Assembly: GCF_949987535.1 (NCBI RefSeq)
Contig: NC_080082.1
Location: forward strand, 49,824,374-49,888,373
DNA: 64,000 bases
Source: Balaenoptera acutorostrata
Taxonomy: Eukaryota > Chordata > Mammalia > Artiodactyla > Balaenopteridae
Direction: 5' to 3'
The position numbers and the translations under genes are program-made. The notes under the pieces are model-generated. The model made no database searches and was not told where the DNA came from. It saw nothing but the letters and a program-made list of their open reading frames with translations. Position 1 is the stretch's first letter; each line of letters opens with the position of its first letter. This document shows positions 11,961 through 23,325 of the stretch, piece after piece.

Positions 11961-13845
11961 CGTTCACGGAGAGGTGAAACGCAGGATCTGGTTGTCACCT
12001 TGCCCTCGGCTTCCTGATCCAAGAGACTTGTGGCAGCATCTGGGGAGGCTACGGCTGTCCGGGGCGCATGACGCTCAGGAAGAGGACACTGGGGAGAAGG
12101 GAGGAAGTGGCACAGAACCTGGGAGAGAGAGGAGGCCTGAGAGCAAGTGCGGAGTCTCACGCCCCAGACAGCAATGGGCTTAGTGGGCCTGCCTGGACTC
12201 GGAACACCTTTCTGGGCCGGCTGGAGCCCCTGGACTTGAAAGCCAGCACCCCAATTTCTAAGATATATACTCTGCTGGCCAAAGAATGCCGTGTGATACA
12301 AAACTGGAGAGATTAACCTGCTTTGACTGGATCATGCTGGGAAAGGAACAGGAACTTGGTGAATTCGACGTAGCTCTGGGTTGGGGTGGAGAGGAAGGGA
12401 GGTGAAGAAAGAACAGAAGGAAGGGGTAAGACACAGTAAACAGAAGTGACCTGAAAGAATCCTGGGAAGAAAATCTGGGTTATGTGAATGACGGATGTAA
12501 AGAGAGGTCTGGGAGAACAGTCAGAACTTGGATTCTGAGAGATCGATTCTCAGGGGCAGAGACTTCAGGGAAGGCCGAGTTCCAGCTGCAGAGGAGCCCA
12601 CCAAGTGCTCTTCCTCTCTGACCAGTGACTCTGGTGGATGGGAAAACTCTGTGGCCCTAGAAGAGAACAGCCAGCAAGGGGCTTACACACCTACACCCCC
12701 TCCCAGAAGCCTGGCGACTTTCCCTGGGAGCACTTTGGGAAGCACCCCGATCGCTGTTGGTGTTCGGGGAAGTGGGGTGCAGAGCACACACCAGATAAGC
12801 ACTGAGACTTCTGGAGGACTAAGTGGAAGGTGCCACTCTGAGCGACAACCTGACGGGTGGCAGCAGTGAAGAAAAGTAGATGGAGTCTGAATACGAATGC
12901 AGGCAGATGCTTACACGGGTGCCGGGCCAGACTGGAGCCCCAGGCAGAGTGGTCCATCCCCAGCCAGGCCGGTATGTCTTCCTCCTCATCTGGTCCTTTA
13001 ACTCAGCATTTCTCAAAAGATATGTTGAGACACACTGGTATGTGGCAACCAGAGGCAAGAAACACAAGTCAGTGGTTCCTGGTAAAATTGAAAGGACCAG
13101 GGTTTGTGAGTTTAAGTAAACAAAGAAATGAGCAGATACAAAGTGAGCTGTTACAAGGTCATTGCCAGCTATGGGTATTCTGTTACAATTCTAGAGAGGG
13201 CAAGAAGGGGGACCATCACAGTGCAGACTGGGGATTGCACAGGACCTGAGCGTAGCACGTCCTGACATAGAACTCCTTCCTTTGGTGCTTTGGGAACTTG
13301 CCTTTTCCCACTCTCACTTCTGTGGTTCAAGCAGGGCTGACCCCAGCCTTCAGCTACGTGCTGCAGGCACGTGCAGCGGCTAAACCGCTCTCAGCCGGCA
13401 GGGCCAGCCTTGAGATCCCGGCTGGGACCTCAGGACAAGAGGCACTCCGTCTGCACAGGCTGTAATCCTGAACTGCCAAAGAACACTACTTGGAACAATC
13501 TTACTGAGAAAAGGGCCATCAAACTCCTCTTTTCCCTCAAACCAAGTTCACCCTTCTAGAGAGAGCCCAAGAGGCATCTGGGAGAGTCAGACAGAATTCG
13601 ACACCGGTACGACTTGCAGACAGTCATGTCTGTTATCACCTTACCTTCGTGTGGCAGGAGGGCACTTTTGAAACTTCCAAATCCTTGTAGGAACACTTCT
13701 GGTCCAGGAAAGGTAGAAGCAGCAAGTCTGAGGTGTCAGGATGAGGTAGGAGGCAGATGGGCCCCTGGGCAGAGCAGCTGGAGCTTGTCAAGCAGGGTAA
13801 ATTGGAGCTTTGTTTTCCCTGGACACTCCAAGGGCAAAGTTAGTG
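11961..13845. other. Gene-free intergenic stretch
   Basis: Moderately GC-rich with several overlapping ORFs (for example 11,885-12,301 on - and 12,857-13,249 on +). None has a domain, signal peptide or paired splice-site logic that I can support. Confidence 0.45.
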
Positions 13846-13849
13846 GCAG

Positions 13850-14380
13850 GAGCTGAGCCCTGCTGAGTAAAGAGATAAGACGGCCACGTCTATCACTCCT
13901 GAGGTCAGGGAAACCTCCCCAGTGGCACATGCACAGGAAGGCTCCTCGGGGGTCAAAAAGGGAGGGGGTGCCACCCCATAATAAGTGTTGTCAAACCTCC
14001 CACAGGCCTCTGTGTTGGAATCCATCTTGGCAAAAAGATGCGCATGCATATTGGGAGGGTCCTAGGGCAGGTCAGGTGTGGAAAAGAAACGAGATAATTG
14101 GTCAAAGGTAAACAATGACGTGGAAGAACTGCCCTGTATAAATGATTTAACTGCCTCTTTGCTGCACTCCTCCTCGTTAGGGAGGACGCCCACACTCTTT
14201 CTCTCTAGGTGTGTATCTCTGCTTCTGTCTTAAATAAACTGTTTCTCTGTGTGCTCTCCCACTTGTTGTTCTGCGTCTTCAATAATAAACTTTGTACCGG
14301 ATTTTACAGTTATTGCCTCTTTGAGAAATTCATTTTTCAAACGGGGCAAGAGCCAGGGGAACTTTGCTTCTAGCCTCTTG
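13850..14380 (+). repeat. Endogenous-retrovirus LTR-like sequence
   Basis: Has the layout of a retroviral LTR in the + direction. A U3-like stretch is followed by a TATA box (TATAAAT at 14,137-14,143), a pyrimidine-rich region, then AATAAA at 14,233-14,238 with a GT-rich tail, and a second AATAAA-like site near 14,283. No gag, pol or env coding sequence follows, so it is a solo or partial LTR. It is continuous with the tRNA-like block that follows. The left edge is approximate. Confidence 0.7.
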
Positions 14381-14452
14381 TCCCGGGTGCTCTAGCGGCT
14401 AGGATTCCTGGTTTTCATCCAGGCTACCCAGGTCCAATTCCTGGGCAGGGAA
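14381..14452 (+). pseudogene. tRNA-Glu(UUC)-like sequence
   Basis: Seventy-two bases that fold as a tRNA. The anticodon stem CCTGG/CCAGG is fully paired around a 7-base loop with anticodon TTC at 14,414-14,416. The T stem CCAGG/CCTGG is also fully paired. Layout and sequence match vertebrate tRNA-Glu. The acceptor stem has two mismatches, and the B box reads GGTCCAATTCC instead of GGTTCGANTCC, so a functional gene is unlikely. It is followed by GGGAACTAAGG, as in the CHR SINEs. Confidence 0.75.
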
Positions 14453-14515
14453 CTAAGGTTTCACTTCAAGCCACCACTCACTGCTGTCTCTCCCAGAACA
14501 AGGAGAGGAATCAGG
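14453..14515 (+). repeat. Tail of the LTR/tRNA composite
   Basis: The sequence 'ctaaggtttcacttcaagcc...ctgctgtctctcc' follows the tRNA-like block and looks like part of the same repetitive unit, because it resembles the post-tRNA region of CHR-type SINEs. The right boundary is uncertain. Confidence 0.45.
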
Positions 14516-15510
14516 GCAAGTAAGTAGTCAGCCCTTCCCTGAGACACAGGATGGGATTTCTGACAAGTAGACTCTTTACTGCATCGAGGATGTCACTAAC
14601 CCTTGTATGAGGGAGAGGGAAAGGAAGCACTGACAGATGTTTCAAAGAAGCAAATGGTAGAAGCTCAGTCAGTCAAGCGTGGGGAAAAGGCACATAAAAT
14701 CAGGGAGGTACTTTATCCTGATTTTTCTCAACTCAAGCAGAGCATGCTCAGAGAGCCACACTTGATTCCACAATTCTCTGCATCTATGACCAGCCTGGCA
14801 GCCTCATCCATGTCCTTAGCCAAATGCTGCCGGGACCTGCCACTTCCACCGCTTCACGGCCCAATCCAGATGCGTCTGCGTTCGCCTTTACCTAGTCTCA
14901 CCTCTGCTTCCACAGCAGCATACTCTGCGGCCCACGGTTCTCAGCTGAACTGGCACTGAGGATACGGCAGCGTGGCTTTCCTGGACAACCGGGGCTCTCC
15001 CTCCACCAACCATGTGGGACGGCTGCTGCTTCAGCGGCCATGCTCCTGGCTCCTATCCTACAGTGCTGTGCTTGGATTATTTCACCGAGAAACAGATGAC
15101 ACCTGTGTCAAAAAAAATACAAATAAATTTTGCCCAGTGACAGCTGGCTGGGGTGCTAACAGACTGTTTACATCTAACCTTGTGTCCCTAAGACAAAACT
15201 GACTGCCGCTATCAGAACATGGTTTGAATTATATTCATCCAATCCTAGGAGGGACTCCAGGGGCCGTAGAACCTGACAATAGTGTGGCTGGTTGCAATGC
15301 TCTGTGTAGGACATTCTTTCCCATCTGCTGAGGTTTTTTTCCCTGAGAAGGCCAGATCTGATGGTATAGGTTGAGCTGGGTTCTTCCTTGGGCACACAAT
15401 AGGCCCCCGGGGATGCAATGCAAAGGTGGCAGAATTGCGGGAAGAGGAGGCTCACCTGCAAAAGTTGCAGAAGTGCAATTTGGAAGAGACTACCAGTTTT
15501 TCCACTTATT
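14516..15510. other. Gene-free intergenic stretch
   Basis: No recognisable gene. The longest ORF (14,603-14,959, +) has no domain or conserved signature that I can name. Confidence 0.4.
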
Positions 15511-15520
15511 AAAAAGTCTG

Positions 15521-15828
15521 GGGCTTCCCTGGTGGCGTAGCAGTTAAGAATCCACCCGCCAATGCAGCGGACACGGGTTCGAGCCCTGGTCCGGGAAGAC
15601 CCCACATACCGTGGAGCAACTAAGCCCGTGCGCCACAGCTACTGAGCCTGCGCTCTAGAGCCCACGAGCCACAACTACTGAGCCCATGTGCCACAACTAC
15701 TGAAGCCTGCGCGCCTAGAGCCCGTGCTCCACCACATGAGAAGTCACGACAGTGAGAAGCCCGCACACCGCAACGAAGACCCAACGCAGCCAAAAATAAA
15801 TAAATAAATCATTTATTAAAAAAAAAAA
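15521..15828 (+). repeat. CHR-1-type SINE with a target-site duplication
   Basis: A complete head (GGGCTTCCCTGGTGGCGTAG), triple ACAACTACTGA unit and A-tail. It lacks the GAAGAGTAGCCCC block, skipping from one CGCAACGAAG to the next. The flanking AAAAAGTCTG occurs at 15,511-15,520 and 15,829-15,838. Confidence 0.94.
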
Positions 15829-15884
15829 AAAAAGTCTGATTTTTAACAGCACATTGCACCCAGCTAAAAGACCACTTTCCCAGC

Positions 15885-16290
15885 CCTCTTTGCAGGTAGG
15901 TGTGGTCATGTGACTAAGTTCCTGTCAGTGAGTTATTAGCAGAAGTGTTGTGTGGGCCTTCTAAGAAGTCTGTTAAATTGAGAAGGAGTGAACGCTTCTT
16001 CTTCCCTTCCTCTATTCTGTTGCCAGGAACATAGATGTGATGGCTGGAGTTCCAGGTTTCATATTTGACCACGAGGACTCAGGTCACCTAGGACTGGAAG
16101 AACAGATGGCTAGAGTGCTCCAAAGTATTCCTGGGGCTGCTAAGCACAATCCTCGATTACATACCTTCAGGATGCTTTTATGTGACAGAGAAATATAATT
16201 CTATCTTATTTACACCACTATTAATTACCTAGGGTTGTTACATTATGTGCAATAGAATCCAGTCCTAACTGATTGAAGTCTCAGCATATA
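15885..16290 (+). repeat. Ancestral LTR-like interspersed repeat
   Basis: Blocks such as 'ggtgtggtcatgtgactaag', 'agcagaagtgttgtgtg' and 'cctagggttgttacattatg' recall a common old mammalian LTR-type repeat. The family is not resolved. It is non-coding. Confidence 0.5.
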
Positions 16291-16599
16291 TCAACTTTAC
16301 AGCAAACTAAAATTTTGATCTTCAGTTTTTGATGACTTTTTTTGATGACATTTAAAATTCCATTTTCAAAATGGAATTAGAATAATTTAGGAGGCAAAGG
16401 AGAGCAGCAATATCACAAAAGCAACCATTTATTTGGCCTTATTCCTCCCTTTTGTTCTTCTCCATCCATCATCTGTTTTCCTTCCAACATTTATGTTGGT
16501 TAATATCCCTCTCTAAGTGGTAGAAGTTGGAATAGTGGGTATCTCGGGGGTGGGAGGGTTGCTGACTGAGGTGGGCATGAGGGGACTTGTAAAGGTGCT

Positions 16600-16735
16600 G
16601 AAAATGGTCTCTATCTTCATCCAGTCAAGTGGTCACGCAAATGTATATATATGTTAAAAGTCACCAGCTTACCCCTAAGATTAGTACTCTTTATTGTGTA
16701 TATGTTACCCTTCAATCAAAACAATTTCTAAAAAC
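16600..16735 (+). repeat. Old L1 3' end
   Basis: 'agtcaccagcttacccctaag...ctctttattgtgtatatgttac' followed by 'cttcaatcaaaac' resembles the terminal 3' UTR of ancient L1M elements. Confidence 0.55.
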
Positions 16736-16756
16736 CCTCCCTAAAATTCCACACCT

Positions 16757-17057
16757 CTTTTTTTTTTTAAATTAATTTATTTATTTATTTACGGCTGTGT
16801 TGGGTCTTCGTTTCTGTGCAAGGGCTTTCTCTAGTTGCGGCGAGCGGGGGCCACTCTTCATCGCGGTGCGCGGGCCTCTCAACTATCGCGGACTCTCTTG
16901 TTGTGGAGCACAGGCTCCAGACGCGCAGGCTCAGTAATTGTGGCTCACGGGCCTAGTTGCTCTGCGGCATGTGGGATCTTCCCAGACCAGGGCTTGAACC
17001 CGTGTTCCCTGCATTGGCAGGCAGATTCTCAACCACTGCACAACCAGGGAAGCCCAG
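16757..17057 (-). repeat. CHR-1-type SINE, antisense, with an 11-bp target-site duplication
   Basis: A poly-T and (ATTT)n start, GGCTGTGTTGGGTCTTCG, and an end at CAACCAGGGAAGCCC. ATTCCACACCT is repeated exactly at 16,746-16,756 and 17,058-17,068. Confidence 0.95.
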
Positions 17058-17179
17058 ATTCCACACCTTTTTATGGCCATGATAGATATTATAGTCTTTG
17101 AAGTATTCTTCCTCTCCATATTTGCTATTCCAGATTTATATAATTTTGGTACTCTCACCTTCTTCCTAACCCAATTTTG

Positions 17180-17302
17180 TCAGATTGGGAAAGTGCTCAG
17201 TTAATAATCATTTTCCCAGATGCCCTTGTAGCCAGGAGTTGTCATGAGATACAGTGCTAGCCAATGAGAACTAGGCAGAAATTGGGCGGGTGGGGCTTCT
17301 AG
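17180..17302 (+). repeat. Ancestral repeat, left part, split by the young L1
   Basis: 'agatgcccttgtagccagg...gccaatgagaactaggcag' resembles the start of the same kind of old LTR-like repeat seen at 15,885. A possible continuation follows the L1 at about 23,326-23,620. The family is uncertain. Confidence 0.45.
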
Positions 17303-17324
17303 AAAAGCTATAGAGGTCGGAGAG

Positions 17325-17334
17325 AAGATGGCGG
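17325..17334 (+). promoter_or_regulatory. YY1-type site at the L1 5' end
   Basis: AAGATGGCGG lies 12 bases from the L1 5' end. In L1 elements a YY1 site at this place directs accurate initiation at base 1. Its presence supports a complete 5' end. Confidence 0.7.
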
Positions 17335-17953
17335 AAGACTAAGACGCGGAGATCACCTTCCTTCCCACAGATACAGTAGAAATACATCTACATGTGGAAC
17401 TGCTCCTACAGAACACCCATGGAACGCTGGCAGAAAACGTCAGACCTCCCAAAAGCCGTGTGGACGAAAGGCTCTTGGTGCTCCAGCCAGGCATCAGGGC
17501 CGTACCTCTGAGGTGGGAGAGCCAACTTCAGGACACTGGTCCACAAGAGACCTCCCAGCTCCACGTAATACCAAGTGGCAAAAATCTCTCAGAGATCTCC
17601 ATCTCAACATCAAGACCCAGCATCACTCAACGACCAGCAAGCTACAGTGCTGAACACCCTATGCCAAACAACTAGCAAGACAGGAACACAGCCCCATCCA
17701 TTAGCAGAGAGGCTGCCTAAAATCATAATAAGTTCACAGACACCCCAAGATACACCACCAGACGTGGGCGTGCCCACCAGAAAGACAAGTTCCAGCCTCA
17801 TCCACCAGAACTCAGGCACTAGTTCCCTCCACCAGGAAGCCTACACAACCCACTGAACCAACCTTAGCCACTGGGGACAGATACCAAAAACAACGGGAAC
17901 TACGAACCTGCAGCCTGTGAAAAGGAGACCCCAAACACAGTAAGATAAGCAAA

Positions 17954-18847
17954 ATGAGACGACAGAAAAACACACAGCAGATGAAGGAGCAGGGTCAAAA
18001 CACACCAGACTTAACAAATGAAGAGGAAATAGGTAGTCTACCTGAAAAAGAATTCAGAATAATGATAGTAAGGATGATCCAAAATCTTGGAAACAGAATA
18101 GACAAAATGCGAGAAACATTTAACAAGGACGTAGAAGAACTAAAGAGGAACCAAGCAATGATGAAAAACACAATAAATGAAATTAAAAATACTCTAGATG
18201 GGATCAATAGCAGAATAACTGAGGCAGAAGAAAGGATAAGTGACCTGGAAGATAAAATGGTGGAAATAACTACTGCAGAGCAGGATAAAGAAAAAAGAAT
18301 GAAAAGAACTGAGGACAGTCTCAGAGACCTCTGGGACAACATTAAATGCACCAACATTCGAATTATAGGGGTCCCAGAAGAAGAAGAGAAAAAGAAAGGG
18401 ACTGAGAAAATATTTGAAGAGATTATAGTTGAAAACTTCCCTAATATGGGAAAAGAAATAGTTAATCAAGTCCTGGAAGCACAGAGAGTCCCATATAGGA
18501 TAAACCCAAGGAGAAACACGCCAAGACACATATTAATCAAACTGTCAAAAATTAAATATAAGGAAAACATATTAAAGGCAGCAAGGGAAAAACAACAAAT
18601 AACACACAAGGGAATCCCCATAAGGTTAACAGCTGATCTTTCAGCAGAAACTCTGCAAGCCAGAAGGGAGTGGCAGGATATACTTAAAGTGATGAAGGAG
18701 AAAAACCTACAACCAAGATTACTCTACCCAGCAAGGATCTCATTCAGATGTGATGGAGAAATTAAAATCTTTACAGACAAGCAAAAGCTGAGAGAGTTCA
18801 GCACCACCAAACCAGCTTTACAACAAATGCTAAAGGAACTTCTCTAG
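17954..18847 (+). CDS. LINE-1 ORF1 protein
   Basis: An open frame of 297 codons encoding the L1 RNA-binding chaperone, which coats L1 RNA as trimers in the cytoplasmic ribonucleoprotein. Residues about 35-125 are a heptad-rich coiled coil, lysine- and glutamate-rich. An RRM-like fold begins near residue 133 with the [10 protein letters not shown] motif. The C-terminal domain spans about 225-290 and is rich in Arg/Lys ([25 protein letters not shown]). Human ORF1p is 338 residues, and the shorter N-terminus here is usual for non-primate L1. The start is the first ATG after the 5' UTR. The frame ends in TAG, 58 bp before ORF2. No frameshift or stop interrupts it. Confidence 0.93.
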   Translation: MRRQKNTQQMKEQGQNTPDLTNEEEIGSLPEKEFRIMIVRMIQNLGNRIDKMRETFNKDVEELKRNQAMMKNTINEIKNTLDGINSRITEAEERISDLEDKMVEITTAEQDKEKRMKRTEDSLRDLWDNIKCTNIRIIGVPEEEEKKKGTEKIFEEIIVENFPNMGKEIVNQVLEAQRVPYRINPRRNTPRHILIKLSKIKYKENILKAAREKQQITHKGIPIRLTADLSAETLQARREWQDILKVMKEKNLQPRLLYPARISFRCDGEIKIFTDKQKLREFSTTKPALQQMLKELL

Positions 18848-18905
18848 GCAAGAAACACAAGAGAAGGAAAACACCTACAATAACAAACCCAAAACATTTA
18901 AGAAA

Positions 18906-21900
18906 ATGGGAATAGGAACATACATATCAATAATTACCTTGAATGTAAATGGATTAAATGCTCCCACCAAAAGACACGGACTGGCTGAATGGATACAAAA
19001 ACAAGACCCATATATATGCTGTCTACAAGAGACCCACTTCAGACCTAGAGACACATACAGACTGAAAGTGAGGGGAGGGAAAAAGATATTCCATGCAAAT
19101 GGAAATCAAAAGAAAACTGGAGTAGCAATTCTCATATCAGACAAAATAGACTTTAAAATAAAGACTATTACAAGAGACAAAGAAGGACACTATATAATGA
19201 TCAAGGGATCGATCCAAGAGGAAGGTATAACAATTGTAAATATTTATGCACCCAACATAGGAGCACCTCAATACATAAGGCAAATACTAACAGCCATAAA
19301 AGGGGAAATCGACAGCAACACAATCATAGTAGGGGACTTTAACACCCCACTTTCACCAATGGACAGATCATCCAAAATGAAAATAAATAAGGAAACACAA
19401 GCTTTAAATGATACATTAAACAAGATGGACTTAATTGATATTTATAGGACATTCCACCCAAAAACAACAGAATACACATTTTTCTCAAGTGCTCATGGAA
19501 CATTCTCCAGGATAGATCATCTCTTGGGTCACAAATCAAGCCTTGGTAAATTTAAGGAAATTGAAATCGTATCAAGTATCTTTTCCGACCACAATGCTAT
19601 GAGACTAGATATCAATTACAGGAAAAGATCTGTAAAAAATACAAACACATGGAGGCTACACAATACACTACTTAATAACGAAGTGATCACTGAAGAAATC
19701 AAAGGGGAAATCAAAAAATACCTAGAAACAAATGACAATGGAGATACGACGACCCAAAACCTATGGGACGCAGCAAAAGCAGTGCTAAGAGGGAAGTTTA
19801 TAGCAATACAAGCCTACCTCAAGAAACAGGAAACATCTCGAATAAACAACCTAACCTTGCACCTAAAGCAATTAGAGAAAGAAGAACAAAAAAACCCCAA
19901 AGCCAGCAGAAGTAAAGAAATCATAAAGATTAGGTCAGAAATAAATGAAAAAGAAATGAAGGAAACAATAGCAAAAATCAATGAAACTAAAAGCTGGTTC
20001 TTTGAGAAGATAAACAAAATTGATAAACCATTAGCCAGACTCATCAAGAGAAAAAGGGAGAAGACTCAAATCAATAGAATTAGAAATGAAAAAGGAGAAG
20101 TAACCACTGACACTGCAGAAATACAAAAGATCATGAGAGATTACTACAAGCAACTCTATGCCAATAAAATGGACAACCTGGAAGAAATGGACAGATTCTT
20201 AGAAATGCACAAACTGCCGAGACTGAACCAGGAAGAAATAGAAAATATGAACTGACCAATCACAAGCACTGAAATTGAAACTGTGATTAAAAACCTTCCA
20301 ACAAACAAAAGCCCAGGACCAGATGGCTTCACAGGCGAATTCTATGAAACATTTAGAGAAGAGCTAACACCTATCCTTCTCAAACTCTTCCAAAATATTG
20401 CAGAGGGAGGAACACTCCCAAACTCATTCTACGAGGCCACCATCACCCTGATACCAAAACCAGACAAAGATGTCACAAAGAAAGAAAACTACAGGCCAAT
20501 ATCACTGATGAACATAGATGCAAAAATCCTCAACAAAATACTAGTAAACAGAATCCAACAGCACATTAAAAGGATCATACACCATGATCAAGTGGGGTTT
20601 ATCCCAGGAATGCAAGGATTCTTCAACATACGCAAATCAATCAATGTGATACACCATATTAACAAATTGAAGGAGAAAAACCATATGATCATCTCAATAG
20701 ATACAGAGAAAGCTTTCGACAAAATTCAACACCCATTTATGATAAAAGCCCTGCAGAAAGTAGGCATAGAGGGAACTTTCCTCAACATAATAAAGGCCAT
20801 ATATGACAAACCCACAGCCAACATTGTCCTCAATGGTGAAAAGCTGAAACCATTTCCACTAAGATCAGGAACAAGACAAGGTTGCCCACTCTCACCACTA
20901 TTATTCAACATAGTTTTGGAAGTGTTAGCCACAGCAATCAGAGAAGACAAAGAAATAAAAGGAATCCAAATCGGAAAAGAAGAAGTAAAGCTGTCACTAT
21001 TTGCAGATGACATGATACTATACATAGAGAATCCTAAAGATGCTACCAGAAAACTCCTAGAGCTAATCAATGAATTTGGTAAAGTAGCAGGATACAAAAT
21101 TAATGCACATAAATCTCTTGCATTTCTATACACTAATGACGAAAAATCTGAAAGTGAAATTAAGAAAACACTCCCATTTACCATTGCAACAAAAAGAATA
21201 AAATATCTAGGAATAAACCTACCTAAGGAGACAAAAGACCTGTATGCAGAAAATTATAAGACACTGACGAAAGAAATTAAAGATGATACAAATAGATGGA
21301 GAGATATACCATGTTCTTGGATTGGAAGAATCAACATTGTGAAAATGACTCTACTACCCAAAGCAATCTACAGATTCAATGCAATCCCTATCAAACTACC
21401 ACTGGCATTTTTCACAGAACTAGAACAAAAAATTTCACAATTTGTATGGAAACACAAAAGACCCCAAATAGCCAAAGCAATCTTGAGAACAAAAAATGGA
21501 GCTGGGGGAATCAGGCTCCCTGACTTCAGACTGTACTACAAAGCTACAGTAATCAAGACAGTTTGGTACTGGCACAAAAACAGAAATATAGATCAATGGA
21601 ACAGGATAGAAAGCCCAGAGATAAACCCACACACATATGGTCACCTTATCTTTGATAAAGGAGGCAAGCATATACAGTGGAGAAAAGACAGCCTCTTCAA
21701 TAAGTGGTGCTGGGAAAATTGGACAGATACATGTAAAAGTATGAAATTAGAACACTCCCTGACACCATGCACAAAAATAAACTCAAAATGGATTAAAGAC
21801 CTAAGTGTAAGGGCAGACACTATCAAACTCTTAGAGGAAAACATAGGCAGAACACTCTATGACATACATCACAGCAAGATTCTTTTTGACCCAGCTCCCA

Positions 21901-22724
21901 GAGAAATGGAAATAAGAACACAAATAAACAAATGGGACCTAATGAAACTTAAAAGCTTTTGCACAGCAAAGGAAACCATAAACAAGACCAAAAGACAACC
22001 ATCAGAATGGAAGAAAATATTTGCAAATGAAGCAACTGACAAAGGATTAATCTCCAAGATTTACAAGCAGCTCATGCAGCTCAATAACAAAAAAACGAAC
22101 AACCCAATCCAAAAATGGGCAGAAGACCTAAATAGACATTTCTCCAAAGAAGATATACAGATGGCCTACAGACACATGAAAGAATGCTCAACATCATTAA
22201 TCATTAGAGAAATGCAAATCAAAACTACAATGAGATATCATCTCACACCGGTCAGAATGGCCATCATCAAAAAATCTAGAAACAATAAATGCTGGAGAGG
22301 GTGTGGAGGAAAGGGAACACTCTTGCACTGTTGGTGGGAATGTAAATTGATACAGCCACTATGGAGAACAGTATGGAAGTTCCTTAAAAAACTACAAATA
22401 GAACTACCATACGACCCAGCAATCCCACTACTGGGCATATACCCTGAGAAAACCATAGGTCAAAAAGAGTCATGTACCAAAATGTTCATTGCAGCTCTAT
22501 TTACAATAGCCAGGACATGGAAGCAACCTAAATGTCCATCGACAGATGAATGGATAAAGAAGATGTGGCACATATATACAATGGAATATTACTCAGCCAT
22601 AAAAAGAAATGAAATGGAGGTATTTGTAATGAGGTGGATGGAGTTAGAGTCTGTCATACAGAGTGAAGTAAGTCAGAAAGAGAAAAACAAATACAGTATG
22701 CTAACACATATATACGGAATCTAA
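18906..22724 (+). pseudogene. LINE-1 ORF2 (endonuclease / reverse transcriptase) with one in-frame stop
   Basis: The reading frame spans 1,272 codons plus the stop at 22,722-22,724, matching the roughly 1,275 residues of human ORF2p. It is interrupted only by TGA at codon 450 (20,253-20,255). The N-terminal endonuclease keeps all catalytic positions: N13, E42 (QETH), D144 and N146 (GDFN), D204, and D228/H229 (SDHN). After the stop the same frame carries the Z region and reverse transcriptase with [12 protein letters not shown], and the FADD catalytic motif at codons 699-702. The C-terminal Cys-rich segment (CWRGCG, then HCWWEC) is present. As read, translation would give an endonuclease-only product of 449 residues. 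The stop lies between endonuclease and reverse transcriptase, so the reverse transcriptase part is not made. Confidence 0.95.
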
Positions 22725-22949
22725 GGAAAAAAAAAAAAAAGGCCATGAAGAACCTAGTGGCAAGACGGGAATAAAGACACAGACCTACTAGAGAATGGAC
22801 TTGAGGATATGGGGAGGGGGTGGGGTGAGATGTGACAGGGTAAGAGAGTGTCATGGACATATATACACTACCAAATGTAAAATAGATAACTAGTGGGAAG
22901 CAGCCGCATAGTACAGGGAGATCAGCTCGGTGCTTTGTGACCACCTAGA

Positions 22950-22979
22950 GGGGTGGGATGGGGAGGGTGGGAGGGAGGG
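22950..22979 (+). other. G-quadruplex-type run in the L1 3' UTR
   Basis: Six or more runs of three or four G separated by one or two bases (GGGTGGGATGGGGAGGGTGG and onward). G-rich tracts are a known conserved property of L1 3' UTRs. Confidence 0.7.
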
Positions 22980-23115
22980 AGATGCAAGAGGGAAGAGAAA
23001 TGGGAACATATTGTATATGTATAACTGATTCACTTTGGTATAAAGCAGAAGCTAACACACCATTGTAAGGCAATTATACTTCAATAAAGATGTTTAAAAA
23101 AAAAAAAAAGCTATA

Positions 23116-23325
23116 ATTTTCCTGATTCAAAAAGGGGTAGATTGGGTGATCATGATGTGCAGGTTCGTTAGCTGTAACAAACGTACCACTCTGGTGGGGA
23201 ATGTCGACAGCGGGGGAAACTATGCGTGTGCGGGGCATGTGGGAAATCTCTGTACCCTCTGCTCAATTTTGCTGTGAACCTAAAACTATTGTACAAAATA
23301 AAGTCTATTTAAAAATAAGTTTTGA
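23116..23325 (+). repeat. Old L1 3' end
   Basis: 'acaaacgtaccactctggtg', 'ggaatgtcgacagcggggg', 'gggaaatctctgtaccctc' and 'gtgaacctaaaactattgta' match the terminal 3' UTR of ancient L1MA-type elements. It lies just beyond the right duplication of the young L1. Confidence 0.7.

Larger units (their letters stand above)
17313..23105 (+). mobile_element. Full-length LINE-1 retrotransposon
   Basis: A 5.8-kb non-LTR retrotransposon with a 5' UTR of about 640 bp, ORF1, a 58-bp spacer, ORF2, a G-rich 3' UTR, AATAAA at 23,083-23,088 and a poly(A) tail. It is flanked by AAAAGCTATA at 17,303-17,312 and 23,106-23,115, the target-site duplication of target-primed reverse transcription. The start carries a YY1-type motif, as in transcriptionally competent L1 promoters. 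The element is young: ORF1 is open and ORF2 has only one nonsense codon. It lies inside older repeats. The single stop makes it non-autonomous as read. Confidence 0.96.

Noticed and set aside
14603..14959. 118-codon ORF
   Set aside because: No recognisable family, signal or partner exon.
20726..21184. 152-codon minus-strand ORF inside L1 ORF2
   Set aside because: A shadow of the conserved reverse-transcriptase frame.
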